NCBI GenBank assembly: GCA_902774915.1
Contig: CACYKH010000016.1
Coordinates: 1 to 41,319, forward strand
Source of the DNA: an uncultured Lachnospiraceae bacterium
GTDB lineage: Bacteria; Bacillota; Clostridia; Lachnospirales; Lachnospiraceae
Reading direction: 5' to 3'
DNA length: 41,319 bases
In this document: positions 34,740 to 41,319 of the stretch, in pieces
Layout: every line of letters begins with the position of its first letter
Numbering within the stretch: position 1 is the first letter of the stretch
The notes under the pieces: model-generated
Databases searched by the model: none
Told to the model about the DNA's origin: nothing
Seen by the model: only the letters and a program-made list of their open reading frames with translations
Translations under genes and position numbers: made by a program

Positions 34740-37700
34740 ATGGTGGAAAATATGAGACATAAAATTATTTTAAGAGGTAGAAAATCAAGAATTGCATTCA
34801 TGCTCGTTTTAATTTTGATATTGCAAATATTTATGCCGATTATGAAAGTAGAAGCAGCAAATTATTATGTGGCTCATAGGAATAGTCGTTTTGATTACAA
34901 CCTGAGTTCGGGACAAATTTTAAGAAAGAATGATACAATATCTTTTACATTGCAGAACAATGATACAATGAACTTCACTAGATCTGCAAATGGAGAAAGT
35001 ACGAAATATACTTATAATAATAGTGTAAATTATACTGTAATAGATGAATATGCGATGTCTGGTGATGTTTCTATTCTTGCGAAGTCAGCTAATATGAATT
35101 CTGGTTATAATTTTTATTTGGCTATAGGCAAACTTAGCGTAATTTCCTTTGATACAAATGGAGGGGAAGATACAATTGAATCTCGTTTAATATATTATAA
35201 TAGATATAGTAATAGTGATTATTCAGAACTACGTCTTAATAATATTTCTAATTATAACAATGCAACTAAAGTAGGTTTACCTACACCAACAAGAGAAGGT
35301 TATACTTTTGATGGCTGGTATACTGAAGCAGAAGGTGGAACACAAGTAACAAACGATACCAAATTAAATAGTGCAAACGATGTTACTCTTTATGCACACT
35401 GGACATTAGATCATACTCATGATTTTACCTATTCTGCAGACGGTCAGACCATCACAGCGGCTTGTGCCAATACAGACGGCAAGTGCCCGCTGGCAGATCA
35501 AAAGGCCACGCTGACCATCGCCGCTGAAGGTGGAACATACGATAGAACCACTTCGTTTGGGGCAACTATCACCGACGAAAACAGCATCCAGGGAGATGCG
35601 GAAGTAAAATACTATATTACTGACGCAGACGGCCAAAAAACTGGAAATCCTCTGACCGCAACACCAACAAATGTAGGCAAATACTGGGCAGAGATCACAC
35701 TCGGCCCTGGCACTGATTCAAAGACGGCTACTGCACACGTGGTATATACTATTGCCAAGGCAGATATTACACCGGTTGTTGAAATAGAGGACTGGAACTA
35801 CGGCGATACGCCGAAGGAGCCTTCTGTGACTGAGGCCAGTAACCCGGGAAGTGGCGAAGTTAAATACGAGTACTTCACAGATGAAGCCTGCACAAAAAAG
35901 ACCACTTCAGCTCAGGGTGCAACCGAAGACGGTGGTGTGCCTTCATATGGCGGAGATTACTGGGTAAAGGCTACAGTAGCAGAGACCGACAACTATAATT
36001 CCGGAACCGGAAAGAAAAAGTTTACGATTAACGCCACGGCCGTCACGGTCACTGGCCTTAAGTTTGATTCAAAGGTGTATGACGGCAATACCACAGCGAC
36101 GCTGGATACAAGAGAAGCACAACTTACGGATGTAGCGCCAGGCGATGATGTCAGAATTAAATCTGCTACCGGTACATTTGCAGATGAGAATGTAGACACA
36201 GGGAAAACCATCAACGGAATCATCATAGTGCTTGAAGGTAAAGATGCCGGCGGATATAAAGCGACGGCTGATCCTGCAGAACTGAAAGGCGCTATAACGG
36301 CTAAACCTGTTACAGTCAGCGGCATCACAGCATCTGATAAGACTTATGACGGCAATACAACAGCAGCGCTGACATTCACCGGAGCAACATTTGCTGGGAT
36401 GATTGATGGCGATAATCTTTCCGTAAAGGGTAAGACAGCCCAGGATGGAACTTTCAATGACAAGAACGTCGGAACAGATAAGCCCGTCACTCTGCCTGAG
36501 CTTGAGCTCGGTGGAGCAGATGCAGGAAATTATACGATTAAAACAGACAGCCAGACGACAACCACTGCAACAATCACTGCAAAGGAAGTTAGTGTAACAG
36601 CCAAAGATAAGTCCAAGACATACGGCGATACGGACCCTGAACTTACATATACTGCAGATGGGCTCATAACAGGTGATACATTCACCGGAGCTCTCACAAG
36701 GGATGAGGGAGAGGATGCCGGCAATTATGATATCAATCAGGGAACCCTGAGTGCAGGGAATAACTACACAATCAAATATACAAAAGGAACGTTCACCATC
36801 AATAAGGCGACGACCAATAGCGTAACAGCAACGATTGAAGGCTGGACCTACGGTGACAACCCGAATAATCCAAGCGCCACGGCTACATATGGGCAGGATA
36901 AAGCCACCTTTGCATACAGCGATGCGGCAGACGGGACTTATACAGAAACGGTTCCAACCGATGCCGGTACATGGTATGTAAAGGCGACAGTTGCGGAAAC
37001 GGATAGCTACGCCGGTGCAGTCAGCACTCCTGTAGAATTCATCATCACACAGAAAGAAGTCGGCCTTAAATGGACTGATACAGAGTTCACATATAGCGGT
37101 GAAGCCCAGAAGCCAACAGCGACTGCTACAGGACTTAAGGACGGCGACATATGCGATGTGACTGTAACTGGCGAGAAGACAGATGCCAATGCCAAGAGTG
37201 GCGAAGACAGTTATACAGCCACTGCCATATCCTTAAGCAATGACAACTACAAGCTGCCGGATAACAAAACAACGGAATTCACCATCGTGCCTAAGAAACT
37301 GACACAGGCCATGATCAGCCTTGATAGCGATACATTCAAGCGTGATGGCACAGAGAAGAGCCCTCAGGTCACGATGACTGATAAGGATATCCTGGTAGAA
37401 GAGGCTCCTAAGAAGATGGTCGAAGGCGAGGACTACACTCTTAGCGGAGATGTGAGATCTTTTGAACTTGGGACCCATGTCATCACAGCCGAGGGCAAGG
37501 GCAACTATACCGGAACTATCGACACGAGCTGGATGATGTACAAAAACAAGTCGAGCGAAGAAAAAGAAGAAGGAACAGAAGGCGGAGGCGACTTTGAAGT
37601 CTTCGTCGATGTGGAGAACAACTCTTCGGATCTGGCAGTGGACAACCTGACAGTAAGCATGGCCAAGGGCTTCCTCACAGAAGAGGATATGGTCAGGTAC

Positions 37701-38237
37701 AATTCCGGCGAGAGTGTCCTTGTATATATGATCTTCAAGGAGCAGCCGGAGAGCGAGGTAGAATCTACTGACAGTTCTCTTCTCGGCGGTTTGTTCAGAA
37801 CTGAAGGCGCCACGGACATATCCTGGTACGATATCACAGTCTGGAAGAAGATCGGAAGCAGTGCAGCAACGAAGGTGCATGACACGAAAGATGAACTGAG
37901 CATGTGCGTTGAGGTTCCGGATAAGTACAAGAATGCCCCTGAGGGATATACGCGTGAATTCTATCTGGGAAGAGCCCACGACGGCATTGCGAGCAAACTC
38001 GCGAATACCTCTAAAGTAAAAGTTGGGTTCAGCTCGAGTAAGTTTTCGACATACGCTCTAGCCTACAAGGATACCAAAATCCCTGAGTCAGATCCCGGCA
38101 AAGACGACAAAAAAGGAAAGGGCGGTGCTAAGACAGGCGACCCTATCGACATCGCGGGACTGCTGGCGCTGATGCTCGCATCAGGCGGAGCGCTCGTAGC
38201 GATAGGATACAGACGCAGAAGAGAAATGGATAAGTAA
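34740..38237 (+). CDS. Secreted adhesin-like surface protein with InlB B-repeat and MBG/YDG modules
   Basis: The 1165-residue protein has a long signal peptide (basic start, hydrophobic core about 19-36, cleavage after VEA near 39). One Listeria-Bacteroides (InlB B) repeat at about 134-223 has FDTNGG, GYTFDGWYTE and LYAHW. Immunoglobulin-like MBG/YDG modules then run in tandem. DWNYGD starts near 345, VYDGNTTATL near 440, TYDGNTTAAL near 530, KTYGDTDPELTY near 625, GWTYGDNPNNP near 700 and FTYSGEAQKP near 780. The C-terminus has TGDP, one hydrophobic helix (about 1137-1156) and a basic RRRRE tail. This resembles a sortase-type anchor, but no LPxTG is present. The first ~230 residues use AT-rich codons and the rest is clearly GC-richer, indicating a mosaic gene. 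AAGGAAGGG supports the ATG. The role is probably attachment or surface structure. Confidence 0.88.
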   Translation: MVENMRHKIILRGRKSRIAFMLVLILILQIFMPIMKVEAANYYVAHRNSRFDYNLSSGQILRKNDTISFTLQNNDTMNFTRSANGESTKYTYNNSVNYTVIDEYAMSGDVSILAKSANMNSGYNFYLAIGKLSVISFDTNGGEDTIESRLIYYNRYSNSDYSELRLNNISNYNNATKVGLPTPTREGYTFDGWYTEAEGGTQVTNDTKLNSANDVTLYAHWTLDHTHDFTYSADGQTITAACANTDGKCPLADQKATLTIAAEGGTYDRTTSFGATITDENSIQGDAEVKYYITDADGQKTGNPLTATPTNVGKYWAEITLGPGTDSKTATAHVVYTIAKADITPVVEIEDWNYGDTPKEPSVTEASNPGSGEVKYEYFTDEACTKKTTSAQGATEDGGVPSYGGDYWVKATVAETDNYNSGTGKKKFTINATAVTVTGLKFDSKVYDGNTTATLDTREAQLTDVAPGDDVRIKSATGTFADENVDTGKTINGIIIVLEGKDAGGYKATADPAELKGAITAKPVTVSGITASDKTYDGNTTAALTFTGATFAGMIDGDNLSVKGKTAQDGTFNDKNVGTDKPVTLPELELGGADAGNYTIKTDSQTTTTATITAKEVSVTAKDKSKTYGDTDPELTYTADGLITGDTFTGALTRDEGEDAGNYDINQGTLSAGNNYTIKYTKGTFTINKATTNSVTATIEGWTYGDNPNNPSATATYGQDKATFAYSDAADGTYTETVPTDAGTWYVKATVAETDSYAGAVSTPVEFIITQKEVGLKWTDTEFTYSGEAQKPTATATGLKDGDICDVTVTGEKTDANAKSGEDSYTATAISLSNDNYKLPDNKTTEFTIVPKKLTQAMISLDSDTFKRDGTEKSPQVTMTDKDILVEEAPKKMVEGEDYTLSGDVRSFELGTHVITAEGKGNYTGTIDTSWMMYKNKSSEEKEEGTEGGGDFEVFVDVENNSSDLAVDNLTVSMAKGFLTEEDMVRYNSGESVLVYMIFKEQPESEVESTDSSLLGGLFRTEGATDISWYDITVWKKIGSSAATKVHDTKDELSMCVEVPDKYKNAPEGYTREFYLGRAHDGIASKLANTSKVKVGFSSSKFSTYALAYKDTKIPESDPGKDDKKGKGGAKTGDPIDIAGLLALMLASGGALVAIGYRRRREMDK

Positions 38238-38291
38238 AAAATACTATAGGACGCAGATAACAATTGGCACACAATACGGTATTAAATGATC

Positions 38292-38324
38292 GATGCCTCA
38301 CAGAACAAAATCCTGCGAGGCATC
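38292..38324 (+). terminator. Hairpin after the adhesin gene
   Basis: GATGCCTC (38292-38299) and GAGGCATC (38317-38324) form a perfect 8-bp stem with a 17-nt loop. No clear T-run follows, so this is a weak or factor-assisted terminator at best. Confidence 0.4.
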
Positions 38325-38357
38325 ATACTAATTGAATAGAATAATCGTAGTAAAAGG

Positions 38358-38393
38358 CCTGATTCATAAATGAAATATGAATCAGGTTTTTTT
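38358..38393 (+). terminator. Intrinsic terminator
   Basis: CCTGATTCATA (38358-38368) pairs perfectly with TATGAATCAGG (38376-38386), followed by seven T residues. The upstream AAAAGG run also pairs with part of the T-tract, so it may work in both directions. It closes the adhesin unit before the MarR operon. Confidence 0.9.
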
Positions 38394-38411
38394 ATTCATT
38401 GACTACGGATG

Positions 38412-38448
38412 GGTAATATGTTACCATTTATCAAAAGTAATATATTAC
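38412..38448. promoter_or_regulatory. Twin palindromic operator of the MarR operon
   Basis: GGTAATATGTTACC (38412-38425) is a near-perfect palindrome, and GTAATATATTAC (38437-38448) is perfect. Their centres are 24 bp apart, and both match the pattern GGTAATATATTACC. They sit 20-56 nt before the MarR start codon. This is the expected place and form for autorepression by a dimeric MarR protein. Confidence 0.65.
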
Positions 38449-38467
38449 CTTTTTTGGAGGGCGTTTT

Positions 38468-38941
38468 ATGAATTTAGAAGATGTTATTAAAAGTGGTAAA
38501 GTGGATTTTTCCGGGATTCCAGCCAATTATTATCTGATCGGGCTTCTCAGTGCTTTCGAAAATAGATTTCAGGCTATGGCGGATAGTACGATGCAGGAGA
38601 TTAGCTGGAAGCAGTTTTTTGCAATCATCTGTATCAACATGTGTACCGAGCCACCAACACTGAAGGAACTTTCAGATATTCTTGGAAGCTCGCATCAGAA
38701 TGTGAAACAAATTCTTCTAAAACTTGAGAAAAAGGAGTTTATAAAGTTTGAACAGGATGATACTGATAAGAGAAAGCAGAGGATTATATTAACAGATACA
38801 TGTAGAGACTTCTGTAACAAAAATGACTCTATGAGTCAAGGTATTATGATGAAGATGTTTGAAGGAATTCCAGAGAAGGACATTAATACAACTATACAAA
38901 CGATTATTGCAATTGAAAAGAATTTAAGAGGAGCGATTTAA
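38468..38941 (+). CDS. MarR-family transcriptional regulator
   Basis: The 157-residue protein has a winged helix-turn-helix at about 62-108. The recognition helix is in LGSSHQNVKQILLKLEKKEF, and the wing holds the conserved DxxDxRKxR pattern (DDTDKRKQR). Flanking helices should form the dimer interface. It probably represses its own operon through the twin palindromes upstream and senses a small molecule or oxidant. GGAGGG precedes the ATG. Its TAA overlaps the ATG of the flavodoxin gene (TAATG), so the two are coupled and the flavodoxin is the likely target. Confidence 0.88.
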   Translation: MNLEDVIKSGKVDFSGIPANYYLIGLLSAFENRFQAMADSTMQEISWKQFFAIICINMCTEPPTLKELSDILGSSHQNVKQILLKLEKKEFIKFEQDDTDKRKQRIILTDTCRDFCNKNDSMSQGIMMKMFEGIPEKDINTTIQTIIAIEKNLRGAI

Positions 38942-39469
38942 TGAGTGGGATAATTTTATATAAATCTAAATATGGTGCAACAAAACAGTATGCTGAGTGG
39001 ATCGCAGAAGAAACGGGTTTTTCATGTGTCCAGATTGATAAAGCTAATATAAATGAGGTTGCACGGAAAGATGTGATTATACTTGGGGGAGGTGTATATG
39101 CATCTGGTATTGCATGTATTCCTTTCCTAAAGAAAAATATCGGTAAATTAAAAAAAAAAGATAATCGTTTATGCATGTGGCGCTTCTCCTTTTAAAGATA
39201 GTGCAGTAGAAACTGTAAGACAGCACAATTTCAAGGGTGATCTCGAAGGAATAGAATTCTTTTACTGTAGAGGAACATTTGATATGAAATCGATGACATT
39301 TGCGGACAGAACGCTCTGCAAGATGCTCAGAAAAGCTGTTGGGAAACAGAATCCTTCAGAATATGAAATCTGGGAGCAGGCACTTATGTCTTGTAAGGAA
39401 GACGAGAGAGGTGATTGGGTAGATAGGTCATATATCGAGCCGATAGTAAAGGCGACTATGAAAACTTAA
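38941..39469 (+). pseudogene. Flavodoxin-domain protein interrupted by a frameshift at a poly-A run
   Basis: The first frame starts MSGIILYKSKYGATKQYAEW, the FMN-phosphate loop of flavodoxins, and reaches DVIILGGGVYASG. It then runs into ten A residues (39150-39159) and ends early at 39195. Skipping one base in that run restores a frame reading KKIIVYACGASPFKDSAVE, which continues to SYIEPIVKATMKT and the stop at 39469. The joined product of about 175 residues has normal flavodoxin length. Possible explanations are a true inactivating mutation, a sequencing error, or slippage-based expression. GAGGAG precedes the start and the gene is coupled to MarR. Confidence 0.8.
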
Positions 39470-39476
39470 GAAAATG

Positions 39477-39488
39477 TGACTATAGTCA
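39477..39488. promoter_or_regulatory. Perfect 12-bp palindrome upstream of the membrane-protein gene
   Basis: TGACTATAGTCA is self-complementary and lies 8 nt after the flavodoxin stop and about 50 nt before a consensus TATAAT. It could be an operator, but no regulator for it is evident. Confidence 0.35.
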
Positions 39489-39535
39489 TATTTGAAATAT
39501 ACCTTTTTTCACTACAAAACGAAGTATGAAGATAA

Positions 39536-39541
39536 TATAAT
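39536..39541 (+). promoter_or_regulatory. Candidate -10 element for the membrane-protein gene
   Basis: TATAAT at 39536-39541 lies 44 nt before the start codon. The hexamer 17 nt upstream (TACAAA, 39513-39518) is a weak -35. Confidence 0.4.
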
Positions 39542-39584
39542 GAGCCTATTAGATGGAAATAGGGATTTGTAGGAGCGAGAGCAA

Positions 39585-40223
39585 ATGGAATTGAACAAAA
39601 TGATATCTAAAGTAGGGTCAGCAATCGTAATAGTAACAGTATTTCTTTTTGCGTTTTTTTTGATAATCGATTTTTCTATGGGCGGTTACTTTGTCTGCCT
39701 TATCCTGCCGGTAGGGTTTATCATGATGACTGCAGGTCTGCATAATGAGTGCGAAGATGATCGCAAAGTCGCAGCAAATATAGGTTTGATCCTTGCGGCG
39801 GTATACGGCACGTTTATTATGCTTGTCTATTTCTCGCAGTTGACTACGGTGAATAACGAACAGTTGAATGAACAAGCAGCAAAGCTGTTAGAATTCGAAG
39901 CAGCAAAGCTGTTAGAATTCGATAAGTACGGGCTTATTTTCAATTACGATCTGCTCGGCTACGGTGTAATGGCACTTTCTACCTTTTTCACGGGACTTTC
40001 GATGAAGCCGAAGGACAAGATGGATAAGTGGCTCAGAGCATTGCTAATGATACACGGAGTGTTCTACTTAAGCTGCACGTTTATGCCGATTACGGGAGTG
40101 TTCGTGAATATGTCCTCTGGCGGAAATGGAATTGGCGGAAGGCTAGCTCTTGTTGTTTGGTGTGTATATTTTATGCCCATCGGAATACTTTCGTTTCTTC
40201 ATTTTCATTCCGGAAAAAGATGA
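39585..40223 (+). CDS. Multi-pass membrane protein of unknown function
   Basis: The 212-residue protein has about six hydrophobic helices, near 10-30, 33-49, 64-83, 117-136, 148-172 and 184-206. I do not recognise a specific transporter or enzyme motif; the layout resembles small DUF998-like membrane proteins. Between helices 3 and 4 an octapeptide occurs twice in tandem (AAKLLEFE then AAKLLEFD), produced by a 24-bp DNA duplication. GGAGCGAG precedes the ATG. The gene has its own candidate promoter and a strong terminator, so it appears monocistronic. Confidence 0.75.
   Translation: MELNKMISKVGSAIVIVTVFLFAFFLIIDFSMGGYFVCLILPVGFIMMTAGLHNECEDDRKVAANIGLILAAVYGTFIMLVYFSQLTTVNNEQLNEQAAKLLEFEAAKLLEFDKYGLIFNYDLLGYGVMALSTFFTGLSMKPKDKMDKWLRALLMIHGVFYLSCTFMPITGVFVNMSSGGNGIGGRLALVVWCVYFMPIGILSFLHFHSGKR
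39876..39923 (+). repeat. In-frame 24-bp tandem duplication
   Basis: Two copies of a 24-bp unit (39876-39899 and 39900-39923) differ only at the last base. The unit begins GCAGCAAAGCTG and contains GAATTC. The duplication keeps the reading frame and adds eight residues to an inter-helix loop. Confidence 0.95.
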
Positions 40224-40253
40224 AATATTTGGTGTACTATTTGCGTAAATTAT

Positions 40254-40293
40254 GTAACTGCTTTGTTTTTATGATAAAGCAGTTACTTTTTTA
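40254..40293 (+). terminator. Intrinsic terminator
   Basis: GTAACTGCTTT (40254-40264) pairs perfectly with AAAGCAGTTAC (40276-40286) around an 11-nt loop, followed by six T residues. It separates the membrane-protein gene from the TetR operon. Confidence 0.92.
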
Positions 40294-40301
40294 TTTGTTT
40301 G

Positions 40302-40330
40302 TTGACAAGGATGCCTAATGGTGCTAATTT
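40302..40330 (+). promoter_or_regulatory. Promoter of the TetR operon
   Basis: A consensus -35 TTGACA (40302-40307) and a -10-like TAATTT (40325-40330) are separated by 17 nt. The palindromic operator starts 11 nt downstream, so a bound repressor would block initiation or early elongation. Confidence 0.65.
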
Positions 40331-40340
40331 ATGAGTGAAT

Positions 40341-40359
40341 ATTTATTCAGTGAATAAAT
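40341..40359. promoter_or_regulatory. Perfect palindromic TetR-type operator
   Basis: ATTTATTCA-G-TGAATAAAT is a perfect 19-bp palindrome with one central base. An overlapping TGAATA-TT-TATTCA inverted repeat begins at 40336. It lies between the promoter and the regulator start codon, the usual site of TetR autorepression. Confidence 0.7.
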
Positions 40360-40386
40360 CTATGATGTATATATAGGAGTATTGAT

Positions 40387-40971
40387 ATGCCTAAGAATAA
40401 AGAGAAATGTAAGCAAATGAGAGAGGATATGAGGGATAGAATCCTCAAGGAGTCATCGGTATATTTCGCTAAAAATGCTTTTGGAGATACGAAGATGAGT
40501 GATTTAGCGAAACATATAGGAATTGGCCAGGGTACGATATATTTATATTTTAAGTCCAAGGAAGAGCTCTTCGAGGAAATTAGAAAAGCTGCGGATAATA
40601 AGGAAGAGGTTTTAAAGCTTAAGATTCTTTCAAAGCTTCCTATTTCGGCAAAGGAAAAGATAGATAGAATCTCTAAAGAGGTAATTAAAAAGTTGAAATA
40701 TGATGATGATTATAAAGTGAAAATTATCATTTATACTCAGCTTCTTCTAGAGAAGGAAGACGAAATATATTCCAGTGAAATGTATAAGGAGCTGGCGAAG
40801 ATTATTAAACAGGGACAGAAAGAAGGAAGCGTAGTAGAGGGAAATGCAGTTTATCTAAGCGATCTTTACTGGGGGATAGTTTATCTCAATTCTCTAAAGC
40901 TTCTTTATATGGAAAATCATAAATTGGTTACAAAGGATACATTAAACAGGTTATTACTTAAAGATAAGTAG
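40387..40971 (+). CDS. TetR/AcrR-family transcriptional regulator
   Basis: The 194-residue all-helical protein has an N-terminal TetR DNA-binding domain with AKNAFGDTKMSDLAKHIG and the recognition segment GQGTIYLYFKSKEELF (about 47-62). The remaining ligand-binding and dimerisation domain is not specific enough to name an effector. TAGGAG precedes the ATG. The SDR gene follows 9 nt downstream, so the regulator probably controls itself and that dehydrogenase through the palindrome upstream. Confidence 0.9.
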   Translation: MPKNKEKCKQMREDMRDRILKESSVYFAKNAFGDTKMSDLAKHIGIGQGTIYLYFKSKEELFEEIRKAADNKEEVLKLKILSKLPISAKEKIDRISKEVIKKLKYDDDYKVKIIIYTQLLLEKEDEIYSSEMYKELAKIIKQGQKEGSVVEGNAVYLSDLYWGIVYLNSLKLLYMENHKLVTKDTLNRLLLKDK

Positions 40972-40980
40972 GGAGGCATT

Positions 40981-41319
40981 ATGGCAAAAATTGCAATCGT
41001 TACAGGTGCTACTGGTGGACTTGGACAGGAATTCATCAAGGAAATACAAAAAAAAGACGAGATAGATGAGATATGGGCAGTAGGACGAAATGAGAAGAAA
41101 CTTGAAGAACTTAGGAAGAAATATTCTATCATTCATCCTGTTATTGCAGATTTTAGTACAGATGGAGTTGAAGTCATTAAGCAGAAAATACAGAAAGAAT
41201 TACGAGCTGATATTGATGACGTTCGATTTCTGATCAACAACGCTGGAATTGGATATATGGGTCATTTTGATAAGCAGGGTACGGAAGATATTGAGAAACT
41301 TTGCAAGATTAATTGTAGT
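40981..41319 (+). CDS. Short-chain dehydrogenase/reductase, partial
   Basis: The reading frame from the ATG at 40981, with GGGAGG just upstream, stays open to the window end (113 codons). It has the SDR cofactor-binding loop TGATGGLG (residues 8-15) and the structural NNAG motif (86-89). The catalytic Ser-Tyr-Lys lies beyond the window. It should be an NAD(P)-dependent oxidoreductase in an operon with the TetR regulator. Confidence 0.9.
   Translation, partial: MAKIAIVTGATGGLGQEFIKEIQKKDEIDEIWAVGRNEKKLEELRKKYSIIHPVIADFSTDGVEVIKQKIQKELRADIDDVRFLINNAGIGYMGHFDKQGTEDIEKLCKINCS

Noticed and set aside
35760-37300. CRISPR-like array from repeated MBG segments
   Set aside because: The repeats are protein-coding, of unequal length and divergent at DNA level.
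37233-37979. A 248-codon open frame on the minus strand opposite the adhesin gene
   Set aside because: It lies wholly inside a well-supported coding gene, in the GC-richer part where antisense stops are scarce. It has no plausible ribosome binding site or recognisable domain.
38941-39195. Programmed frameshift in the flavodoxin as the default explanation
   Set aside because: A ten-A run is slippery, but no stimulatory structure was recognised and mutation or sequencing error is equally likely, so it is recorded as a pseudogene with the alternatives noted.

Overview
The window is AT-rich and every supported gene lies on the + strand. Gene content and protein resemblance suggest an anaerobic Firmicute of the Lachnospiraceae, in the Butyrivibrio/Pseudobutyrivibrio neighbourhood. 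The pointers are a stand-alone 2-hydroxyacyl-CoA dehydratase/activase-type protein, an acyl-ACP thioesterase, DUF3592 and DUF4236 proteins, an MBG/InlB-repeat surface protein and strong AGGAGG-type ribosome binding sites. This is inference from families, not a database result. No rRNA, tRNA, CRISPR array or complete insertion sequence was seen.

Region 1 (1-11.9 kb) is a series of short operons of housekeeping and accessory genes. It holds an HD-domain hydrolase, a NERD nuclease-like protein with a topoisomerase-type zinc ribbon, a small conserved protein, an acetyltransferase, a patatin-like lipase and a YgjP-type metalloprotease. Next comes a very AT-rich trio: a DUF4236 protein, a voltage-sensor K+ channel and a zinc-ribbon membrane protein that overlaps the channel gene. 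Then follow a fructosamine kinase, a PH-domain protein, a Y-family DNA polymerase overlapping a histidine phosphatase overlapping a second acetyltransferase, a DUF3592 protein and an alpha/beta hydrolase.

Region 2 (11.9-29.6 kb) is the most unusual part. Two consecutive giant genes encode proteins of 3686 and about 2121 residues and fill roughly 42% of the window. Neither has a visible signal peptide or membrane segment. The first has no recognisable enzyme domain, but it contains several internal repeats and three charged coiled-coil stretches. The second carries a divergent ABC1/UbiB/ADCK-type kinase domain near residues 1250-1680 inside otherwise unrecognised helical sequence. Each giant gene is preceded by nearly the same terminator hairpin plus promoter-like block, so they look like two separately transcribed, co-regulated units of one undescribed system.

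Region 3 (29.6-34.0 kb) holds a membrane-anchored DUF3574-like protein, a 49-residue membrane peptide, an acyl-ACP thioesterase, two DUF3592 proteins, a dehydratase-activase-like protein and a flavodoxin-fold quinone reductase.

Region 4 (34.0-38.4 kb) looks acquired. A decayed, GC-richer stretch and a truncated 65-residue ORF precede a secreted 1165-residue adhesin-like protein with one InlB B-repeat and several MBG/YDG modules. An intrinsic terminator sits between the short ORF and the adhesin start, which suggests attenuation.

Region 5 (38.4-41.3 kb) has a MarR regulator with two palindromic operator candidates and a flavodoxin gene broken at a poly-A run. It also holds a multi-pass membrane protein with an in-frame 24-bp duplication, and a TetR regulator with a perfect operator-like palindrome. 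The last gene is a short-chain dehydrogenase cut by the window end.
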